Shown piece after piece: positions 9,236-18,100 of a stretch of 64,000 bases of DNA. A program made the translations under genes and the position numbers. The stretch is from Lyophyllum atratum (Eukaryota; Basidiomycota; Agaricomycetes; Agaricales; Lyophyllaceae): contig JACGCN010000011.1 of NCBI GenBank assembly GCA_014905825.1, positions 1,116,001 through 1,180,000 of the forward strand. The letters run 5' to 3'. A model generated the notes under the pieces. It saw only the letters and a program-made list of their open reading frames with translations. It was not told the origin of the DNA and did no database searches. Within the stretch, counting starts at the first letter, position 1. Each line of letters begins with the position of its first letter.

Positions 9236-11109
9236 AGCGTACCACCATGGAGAACGGCAGGAGCCTGAAAAAAACTTTTGTTTTGGAATAAGGACCCCAG
9301 AGACCCTGTGACAGTCATTACTGTGTTTACTTGCATGTCAGTAGACGGCAGTAGCCTGGCAATTGTCAATTTGCAAGAACCAATAGCGGTGGACAATTGC
9401 GGATGGCAATTGCCAATTTGCCAACAGCGACACTGGACAAATGACAGGTGACTATTGCACCACTGTTGTTAGTAAGGTTTTACCCCCCACGAATATGTTA
9501 CTATGAGTAAGAGGTTCCGGGGTGACTTAAGTGCGCTGCTCGTGCACCGACAGCCTCAGCTCACTGAACCAGACACCACCACATCCTGCCCACACCAGAA
9601 CTAGCTCCTGCAACCGAGAAGACCCGCAATTGCGGGCTCCTTCGAGTACAGGAGCTGAATTATGGGGGACGGGGCTTGAAGAGCAAAAGCAAGGTCCCTG
9701 GAAATGGTGCGGGCTCGAACGGGAATTTCTTGCCACTGCAGTATTGAGGGTAGTGGGAGGGGGGGCGAAGGCGGATGTGTCCGATACTGGCTGCTGGTGT
9801 TGCAAGTTAAACTCAGTCGGTGTAGGGAACGACTATTATATTGATATGTACCTGTTGCAAGTTAAACTAAGGTAGACGTAAGTGGTGTGACTGATGTAGG
9901 TAAAGTAGCGACATACCTCTGTCGGTGTAGAGAACGACTGAGGTATCGGGAGGTAGGGATTTGTCTATCTAGGGTGGAACTGTACAGTACCAAAATACTT
10001 CCGTTTCTCCTTTTTCCTCTTCCGTCTGAGGTGCGATAGCATGACTGGGCGACGTGTCACGTTGCGTTACGCCGCGTGTGGTGTGAGTCGCGATCCTCAC
10101 TCCAACAGCTGGGGCTGGGTCTGGAATCGGTGGCAAATCCAGGGTGCGTACCACTTTGAGCCCTGTAAAATTATAAGGGCAGGTAGCAACCTGCGGGGAC
10201 AGAGGTAAATTCTCCTTAAAATACATGATATTAGAAGGACGATCGAAAATGAAGGAAAAGTAAAGCAGTACCTTGGGACGTCAATTTGATTATATAACCG
10301 GTCCTACACCCACAAAATGGGATGACCACTGTGGCTCTCGTCACCAGAAGATACAAACCTACACTAAAACACCTAGAAGTATTGTGGTGAGTATGTTCAA
10401 GAAGACTTCCTAAGACTTCGGGCACGTACCTTGTCAGCCCGAAGGTGAACTCGAGAAGCAATCGAGCAAAATGGAGAGGCCCACATAGCGCAGTAGTCCA
10501 TTGCCCTCTTACGCTATTCCGTTTTAATGTGAAGGCAATGATAAACCTGTTGCGGAGAGAAGTCAGAATGGGCAGATGAGACAGTGGTTAGGATCCTACT
10601 ATGACGGTGTGTCCACGATTTGAGTTCAATTGCACGCACTCCTTGTCCCCATCGGCGGCATGTCGAGAGAGAAGTCCGAGTCTGGGTTGGCTGGCATACT
10701 TAAGGCCTGTGCATCTATTGTTCCAGCTTTAGTTGAAGGAACAAAGTGGACCCGTGGACGCAGAGCACGAGAGCGAGGATCTGGAAGGCGGATTGAATTT
10801 GAGATGGTGAGGAGACGTATCCTGAGGTCGAAAGTTACAAAGAAGACTTTCAAACGTTTGTCATAGAAGTATCAGGGCTGGATGTGATTCAGACCTGGAC
10901 CATGAGTACCGCACTGAATGTATGCGCATTTTGTTCGAGTATCGCGTGCGTAGAAAGTTAAAAGCCAGGTGATACCCAGCCTGGAAAGCTACAACATAAT
11001 ACACAGACAAACCAATCGGCGAGTAAAGTAAGATACAGCACTGTACATACAAATATCACACCCTACCCCCAATCCCCGACTGGCGAACACCCTAACAATC
11101 CCCACCCAC
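9236..11109. other. Repeat-rich intergenic stretch without a supported gene
   Basis: Between the 60-bp array and the proline-rich gene I see only short unrelated frames. Two near-identical phrases (TGTTGCAAGTTAAACT at about 9800 and 9855; GGTGTAGNGAACGACT at about 9820 and 9917) show a small local duplication. A tRNA-like relic lies near 10577-10633. Confidence 0.4.
10577..10645 (+). other. tRNA-like relic (A- and B-box remnant)
   Basis: ACAGTGGTTAGGATCCTA (from 10581) matches the D-arm region of a tRNA-Asp-like gene, and GAGTTCAATTGC (10622-10633) matches its T-loop in 9 of 12 bases at a spacing of about 41 bp, close to that of a real tRNA. The acceptor and T stems do not pair, so it cannot be a functional tRNA. 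It is either a pseudo-tRNA or the head of a SINE. Confidence 0.3.
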
Positions 11110-12376
11110 TCAAGAAAATACCCTCCCCAGTCCCTCATACATCTCACACTGCATTGAACCAGATATAAACAGACTAATGCTCCCCCTCCCCCCACAGTTC
11201 CAGCATGTCTGGCCCCCATAAGGGTACACGATAGCATCGAGTGATGGGGTGGCATACAAGGATAGAGTGCGGAATTGCTGGGGTGGGGGTGGGTGTGGGT
11301 AAGGCTGGGACTGTTGGTGGGGGATCTGATTTGGCGGTGACGGGATGTAGGGCGGGTGCTGTTGTGGATGTGGGTGCTGTGGATGTTGCAGTGGAGAAGG
11401 AGGACATGGTGGTGAGTGAGCTGCGGGCAGCTGTGGGGACCGGAACGCAGGCAGCGGATGCTGGAATGTGGTGATCGTGGTGGTGGAAGGCGAGGCGGGG
11501 AGGAGAAGGAGTACATGAGAGGCCTGGAAAAGGGTTTACTGTATTTGGACCAACATTTTTTACACGGGTGGGATGGGCCCGCCTGTCTGAAGCCGATGTT
11601 GTGGCCTGCCCTTGGCGTCAGTGGACATGAAAGGAAAGGAAAGGGAGTGTATACATTTAGGACATGTGAACCCCTTCACATATACCAGCAGCTTCTCCTT
11701 TTTCAGTAACGGCTGGCCTGGCATGGACTTGGTCCGGACGCCCGTCGTCTGATGGAGAGGTTGGGGAAGGAGGAGGAGGACTGGAGGGCGGGGCGTGTCC
11801 TGAGTTTGGAGATGTAGTTGGCGGAGGACCGGGTGGAGGGTCGTACCCTGACGAATCGGGGTTGGGCTGGGAGTTCAAATCTCCAGTACCTGCGGTATAG
11901 AAGTCGCATGCAAAGTTTGACGAGGGTGATGAGGGAGACATTGGGTTTCAGGATGCTCTTCGTGGTGGGAGGAGAGGGAGCCCCAGCGAATGTGAATGCA
12001 GGGCTGAGGGACCCGCTCCATAGCTTGCGTATTCTGACTGGGGATGGTGTTGTTACTGCTGCTGTCCGGGATACCCTGACCAACTCGAGCTGCACCCAGT
12101 CTGCAACTATGTCGTGATAGTATCCACCAGCAGCTGCTGCAGTGAAGGACACCCCTGATTGTTGAAAGGTAGCTGAGGCTGCGTGACGTGTATGGCTGGG
12201 ACTACCTGGGGTGGGGGCTGCCATCGTATGGGCTGCAGTTGGGCCAGGGGCGGTGGTGGTGCGGGTTGGAATGGGTGCTGTGGGCCTTGTTTGCCGTGAT
12301 GGTCTGGGCTGGGCGTGTAGGCTGGAGGAAGGTCTTTGTCAAGGCCAGTTGGCTCGTCCGAATGAGCGTGGTTCAT
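11110..12376 (-). CDS. Proline-rich protein with PPAY motif and CxxC C-terminus
   Basis: The ATG at 12376 opens a Pro/Gln-rich exon with LPPAYTPSP, a PPxY-type WW-domain ligand. A Pro-rich middle (around 11720-11880) and a C-terminal part follow, with HPCKKCWSKYSKPF (about 11550), a His/Pro/Gln-rich stretch, and finally CWNCGGRGSISLF...EGLGRVFS before the TGA at 11110. I know this layout from a widespread mushroom family of unknown function in which two CxxC pairs probably bind zinc. Here the last pair reads C-x2-Y, so one expected Cys is missing. The frames of the C-terminal blocks do not join by an obvious GT-AG intron near 11480. One small intron or a frameshift is unresolved, and the gene may be decaying. 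A MITE-like end lies about 100 bp upstream of the start. Confidence 0.5.
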
Positions 12377-12472
12377 GACTGCAAAATCATCTGTGCGGGC
12401 AGAGGGAGGGGCTCTGGAAGAAAACGCAGGGATGGATACAGCGAGGCCGGTGAGCGAAATGGGTTGTGCGTG

Positions 12473-12800
12473 TAGGCTTTCAAAGTCCGGTTGGGTCCGG
12501 TTTTCGGCCCGTTTTGGCCCCAACCGCAACTGCAACCAGTTAACAAAATTACAGCCTACAGGGGACGTACAACCGACGACCAAACCGTGCAAGACCGATC
12601 AGTATCGGTCACATCCACCCTCAGGACTGGTCTGAACCGGTTGCAACTGAACCCGGTTACAACCGGTTCGCAGTCAGTCGCAACCGGTCATGACCCCCAG
12701 TCAGAAGTCCGTGTATTAGCTACCTTTTTGGGCATTTATCGCGCATTTCGCTCATTACCACTTTATTCCAAATTACTCGATGCATTTGCGAACTTTTCAC
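12473..12800 (+). mobile_element. Diverged relative of the hAT-type MITE, right end not found
   Basis: TAGGCTTTCAAAGTC at 12473 matches the left end of the 14523 MITE (TAGTGTTTTAAAGTC) in 12 of 15 bases. It is followed by the same order of motifs: GGGTCCGGT, CGTTTT, CAACCGCAAC, repeated CAACCGG / GGTTGCAAC boxes, then GTGTATTA, TATTTATC-like and GCATTT segments. I could not find a matching inverted end or a duplicated target site downstream, so the copy is old or truncated. It sits just upstream of the proline-rich gene and may have replaced part of its promoter. Confidence 0.5.
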
Positions 12801-13184
12801 ATTCCAAAATGTCATGATTTTTGTGATTCAACATCAATTCCACATGAAAAAATTATATCATCGTCATCGATATCTCGACTTGATCTCGACTTTCCGTTCC
12901 AGTCCTTCAAAGATTTTGCTCCTTCCCACTTGTGTTGCCCTATTTGCCTGCCCCAAAAGCACTTAAAGCTTCCCATCACAGAACACGTCATCGTTGCTCC
13001 CGACCTTCATGTTGTCCTCTCTTGTATTCAAAGTCCCCATCCACCCCTCCTTCTCCCTTGGTGTTTTAGTTTTCCTCCCAAGGCCGTCGGCATGCTCCTA
13101 CCCTGGCACTATCTCGGATAATCACAGACAACAGACGTTCTGACACGACAAGAATCCTATGACGATAATGCTGAGGGTCCGATA

Positions 13185-13700
13185 TGTTTACAGACATTCG
13201 AGGCTCAAGCTAAGCAGGCAGTAAGTGACATTAACTCATCATTTGAATATATCTGATATCGATGATCAGAAGAAGGCCGCAGGAGCACTAAAACTAGCTG
13301 AGGAGAGGGTTTTGGCTGCGTCACAGGGTAAGAGGTTATTCACCTGTGCATGACATGGCTGATATTTGACTCCATCCTCAGCAGGCCAGGCAGATTGGGG
13401 ACTCTCGACGATGATTCAACCAACATTACTCCACCATCAACGACATCAACAAGCGGGTATCGACATCAACAAGCGGCCACGATCATACCGACAAGCGGTC
13501 ACAATGGCAGCGAGCGCCGGATGATTCAGCAGTAGTGGTAGTAGTGGAAACGGGACAGCCGGTTTGGGTGGAAGTTGGAGTGTACGGCATGAGCTTGTTG
13601 CTGCCGGCGGGGGTCGGATGCGAGGACCACGCCGCCGTGGCTGGAGGGAAGGGGAAGGGGAAGGGACGGATTCTGGAGCAGGGGGCGGGGTATTAAGGGT
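13185..13700 (+). pseudogene. Possible gene relic (+), unknown product
   Basis: Exon-like pieces KKAAGALKLAEERVLAASQ (about 13270-13325), flanked by plausible GT-AG borders, and a long Val-rich frame ending ILEQGAGY* at about 13692 look coding. The frame between them carries a TGA at about 13412, and no start codon or family match is evident. I treat it as a decayed gene or a badly interrupted one. The rest of 12800-14080 is AT-rich and shows nothing else that I can support. Confidence 0.25.
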
Positions 13701-14085
13701 ATCGGACCGTTAATGTCAGACAACGCAGTGTAATGTAGTCTAGAGTCAATTAAAACATTTCTATGCATTACATCGTTTGTTAATGACTTGTAAATCATCT
13801 CAAAGATCTTTTCGTCTTTAATTGGTCGCTGGCGCTTTACAAGGCTTTATGATACTTCAAATGCGTAGTAAAGGCAGAAAATGTTAGCTAATACACGGGG
13901 TTCTGACAGGGCATGACCGTCGACGATACCACGAAAAATGACTTAAAAACATATGTATATTAAGCAGTGACTACTACATGAAAGTAATTACTACAGGAGA
14001 AAGTAACCTTAGAGTATGTATACAGAATGTTCTGTTGGACGGGACAGTGGGCCTGAATATACCGTGGAAGGGTACTTACGACGTT

Positions 14086-14298
14086 TGGAAGCTTGGCCCG
14101 CTATAAGGGACAAGCTACACTGAATCGGACGCACCAAAACAGGAACGAAGTCTATTGGTTTGAAGTTCGAGGATAGCTACGCGTAGCCGTACGGAAGATG
14201 GGGGGAAAAGGGAAGGAAGAAGCGAGAGGTAAAGGCGGCGGGTATAAATGGGGACGCCGCCCAACAGGTATCAACAATGTACGTAATCCAGGATTACA
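14086..14298 (-). repeat. 3' LTR of the chromovirus
   Basis: This 213-bp copy is identical to 20491-20703. On the element's strand it starts TGTAATCC and ends GCTTCCA, giving the TG...CA ends of an LTR. It is the downstream LTR because the purine tract adjoins it and gag-pol reads towards it. Confidence 0.95.
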
Positions 14299-14311
14299 CC
14301 CTCCCCCGCCC
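14299..14311 (-). promoter_or_regulatory. Polypurine tract of the chromovirus
   Basis: On the minus strand GGGCGGGGGAGGG lies directly next to the 3' LTR. This is the position and composition of the primer for plus-strand DNA synthesis in LTR retrotransposons. Confidence 0.75.
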
Positions 14312-14514
14312 AAAAAAATGCCAGTATGCGAAGCAGAAGGGTAGGGAAAGGTGGATGTAAGTCAAGTGAAATATAAACTGCTCACACGGGTGCGTCAAAA
14401 CCCTGTGGGAAAGCTACCGGTGGCAGGGACATGGCGAAGGGGAAAAGTACAAATCAACCCGAACCATTCCTTGCCAACCAGGTGTCGAGCGCCTCGTTGT
14501 CGCGCATGTCTGCG

Positions 14515-15146
14515 CCGGCGATTAGTGTTTTAAAGTCGTGTCGGGTCCGGTCTTTTGACCGTTTTTTAAGCAACCGCGACCGCAACCGGTTGCTACACAT
14601 TCCCAAATTAGCAACCGCGACTGCAACCGGTTGCAACCGAGTTGCGACCGGTTGCAACCGAGTTGCAACTGATTTAGACGAATTAGGATGAATTAATGTG
14701 TATTTACATGTAAATTGCTTATTTATTGTGCATTTTCAACTAGAAGCACTAGCATTGATGTCTAACCATTGCTACAGACATTTTCGCATATATCTCACGA
14801 TGATTTTCATTCTTGGATCTCCCAAAGCTGCCAAGAATTGACAGAGATACGACTAAAATAGTGAATGGATGTCATTGTAGAGCATGCTGACACTATTTTG
14901 ATCATAACTTCTTCAATTCTCAACCATTTTTGATGATCCAGGGGTCAATTTCACGCGTTTTTAAAGGGCTATCCGCTGACCCGGACCTCCGGGCCGCGAC
15001 CGGTCGCGACCGGTTGCTAGCAGTCTTTGTGCGTATTTCAAATCCCAGCAACTGCAACCTGAAGTTGTAGCAACCGCGGTTGCAGTCCGGTCTTTTTGCG
15101 GTCTTTTGCGGTTGCTGCAACACGACCTCCTAACACTACCGGCGAT
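14515..15146. mobile_element. hAT-type MITE inserted in the chromovirus chromodomain
   Basis: The element proper is 14523-15138 (616 bp), flanked by the perfect 8-bp duplication CCGGCGAT (14515-14522 and 15139-15146). Its ends are inverted repeats: TAGTGTTTTAAAGTCGTGTC on the left and, reverse-complemented, TAGTGTTAGGAGGTCGTGTT on the right (15 of 20 match). An 8-bp duplication and TAGTG-type ends fit the hAT superfamily. Clusters of CAACCG/CGGTTG boxes lie inside both ends (14565-14665 and 14995-15115) and could be transposase-binding subterminal repeats. The centre is AT-rich and non-coding. It interrupts gag-pol exactly inside the chromodomain, and the coding sequence of the chromodomain resumes on the far side (about 14520 down to 14454). 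Confidence 0.88.
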
Positions 15147-18100
15147 CCATCGATCGTGTTCTGGGCCGTAGCCACTGTACCGGACGAGGTATTGGACGCC
15201 TCTGCCGCGTTTGCGCTCTTCAATGATGGAGTCGACAAACCACTCTTCTTGGCCGTCTTCGGTGACAACGGGTGCGGGTTGCGCGTATTCGCGCGAGGGG
15301 AATAGATCTTTGTCGTTCTCTTGAAAAGGCAGTACCTGTGAAGTGTGAAACGTGTTGTAAGTATGAGGAGCGTTAGGCATGTCAATGGTCACAGTTGAGG
15401 CCTCCGGATGAATACCCGTGATTGTGTACGGTCCATCGAATCGAGGCATGAACTTGGCGACTCTGTTTTCGCCCTTTTTCTTGTACGCATTTCGTCGGTC
15501 TTCGGTTGACAGACGGACGCGTTGGCCCACTTTAAATGGGAATTTGTCGCGGCGGAAGTTGTTAGCTTGCGCCGCTTGCTGGGTCTTCGCTTGAGCGAGG
15601 TTATCCTGAGCAGTCAGGGTGTCCAAACGAAGACGCTCAATGATCTCGCGTGCCGTCAGTTCTTCAGGTTCAGCGTCGGGCGCGACAGGTATTAGTGGGG
15701 GAATAATTCGCGGGCTGCGTCCCGTACGAAGCTGGAATGGGGAAAAGCCCGTGGATTTGTTCACGGTGTTCATCAGGTCAAAACGCACTCGTGGAAGCGC
15801 CCGCCGCCAGCCGTGCTGGTCACGATCGACATGAAAGCGCAAGGCTTGATTGATAGTTTTATTTGAACGTTCGCTCGTACCGTCGGTTTCAGGGTGATAT
15901 GCCGAGGACATTTTCATCTTGACGCCTACGAGTTTAGACAAGTGTTTCCAGAATTTCGACACAAAAAGCTTATCTCTGTCGCAGACAATACTCGTGGGCA
16001 ATCCGTTTTCACAGTACCAGTGTTCGAAGAAGAGTTCCGCCAAATCAGAGGCGGTGATATCTGTATGGGTCGGCACCAGCCTGATGTCCGAGTGTAGACG
16101 GTCCGTAATTGTCAACAAGTAATCGCAACCGTCGTCAGCTGGCAGCGGCCCAATGAAATCCATTGCCACGGATTCGCAACGACCATCCGGAATGGGCAAG
16201 GGGTGAAGCGGTCCTAAGGGGCGGTTCGTGCTAGATTTGAATCTCTGACACTCACGACACGAGGGAATGTAACCGAATTCGAGATCCCGTCGCATCTTCG
16301 GCCAGTAGTATGCGGAACGGATTGCGGCATAAGATTTTTCAAAACCGAAATGGCCAAGAGAATCATGAGCGAGGCGAAAGATCGTCTCTCGAACAGTCCC
16401 CGTGCGAGGGACAATTAGACGGGAGTTGAGGAACCAGAGTTTGTTTTCACATTTGAGGGAGGTCATTCCAGGCGCAGCTGCAATCAAGTTTCGACACCAG
16501 GGGTCGGAAGCATAACCAGCAATAATTTCCTTTACAATTGCGGGGTCCACCATTGGTGTTACGCAAGTTGTGGGTGGCTCCAAGGCGGCAACACGGTGAG
16601 CAAGCGAGTGTGCGGGAGCGAACGGTGAGGAAGCGCGTGACACTGGGAAGACAGCATTAATACATCTTGATACGAGATCATCGTCGTGCATGTCTGCCAA
16701 TAAGGCGGCTTCTGCCACGGCAGCAGCGCTATCAGGTGGATCTGCGTCATCGGGCAGACGGGACAACGCATCAGCCACAGTGTTGTCCTCGCCCTTGACA
16801 TAAACAATTTTACAATCGAACTGAGAGAGGAACTCCATCCAGCGTGCTTGGCGCCGCGACAGATCACGCTGTTTATGAAAGTTCTCGAGGGTGCGGTGGT
16901 CAGTGAAGACCACAAATTTGGTACCGAACAAGTCGGACCGCCATTTGCGACAGGCACGGATGATCGACAACATTTCTTTTTCATGTACAGGGTAGTTCAA
17001 TTCGGCACCCTTGAATGTCGATGAATCAAACGCCACAGGACGCGCAGTCTCCCAGGTATCACCAAACGAGAGCACCGCGCCAGAGCGTCTGTCGCTAGCA
17101 TCAGTCGTCACGAAAATTGTCTTTGAAGGATCATCGTGATCAATCGTTGTCAAACAATCGCGGCTCACCACGATCTTCTTAATTGCATCCAAGGCACGTT
17201 GATGGCACGGCAGCCATTCAGGAAAGGAGGTGTCGCATTCTTTACGAGTCAGTTCTGTCAAGACGTCGGTGTGATCAGCTAGGTGAGGCAAGAAAGCCGC
17301 GATATATCGAACCAGGCCCAGAAATGAGCGCACGTCCGTCGAGGATTTCGGCGTCGGCCAGTTCAATATGCGGTCAATTTTCCGACCATCCGCTTCGATA
17401 CCAGCAGCGGAGATGCGATGCCCCAGGAAATCAATTGATGTGCAGTACAAATTTGTTTTTGCCGGGTTAACATACAGATGTGCAGCTCTCAGAGCTTCCA
17501 GAATTTTTCGGATGTTAACATGATGCTCCTCCAGAGTTTCTGAGTAAATGACGATATCGTCCAAGTACACATGACAGATTTTTCCAATGAAGTCACGGAG
17601 AGCGGTGGAAACACGTCGTTGATGGATTGCGGGCGCGTTACGAAGACCCATTGGCATGACAAGCCATTCAAAAAGGCCAAACGGTGTGGACACAGCCGTT
17701 AACGGGACGTGATCAGGATGCATAGGGGTTTGAAAGAACGAATTCGTCATGTCAATTGTAGAAAAGAATTTACCCTTCGCGCAGTCGTGAAGGATGTCGT
17801 CTACGCGTGGCAACGGGTGATTGTCAGGCACAGTGTTGGAATTTAGCTCACGATAATCGTTGACCCAGCGAGGAAGGACTTTGGGATCAGATTTCGGAAT
17901 GATAAACGCCGGAGACGCAAATTGCGAGGACGACGGTCGAATACGCCCAGCTTCCAAGTGTTGGCCAATAAGTGTCTGCCAAGCATCACGATATTTCCGC
18001 GGGCATTGATATGTGCGTGTTCGAATCGTCTGATTCGCGGTTTTCAGATGGATTTCCGCCAAGACGTCGCGGGGCAAGTCCTTTACATGCGGGATCGGCT

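Noticed and set aside
9527..9875. Overlapping frames on both strands near 9.7 kb
   Set aside because: No motif, no exon borders and local duplications. They are more likely repeat DNA.
10577..10645. Functional tRNA gene
   Set aside because: Boxes A and B are recognisable, but the acceptor and T stems do not pair.
14523..15138. Reading the altered C-terminus of gag-pol as a genuine new domain
   Set aside because: The last 56 residues are encoded by MITE sequence with inverted ends and a target duplication. The real chromodomain end is found beyond it.
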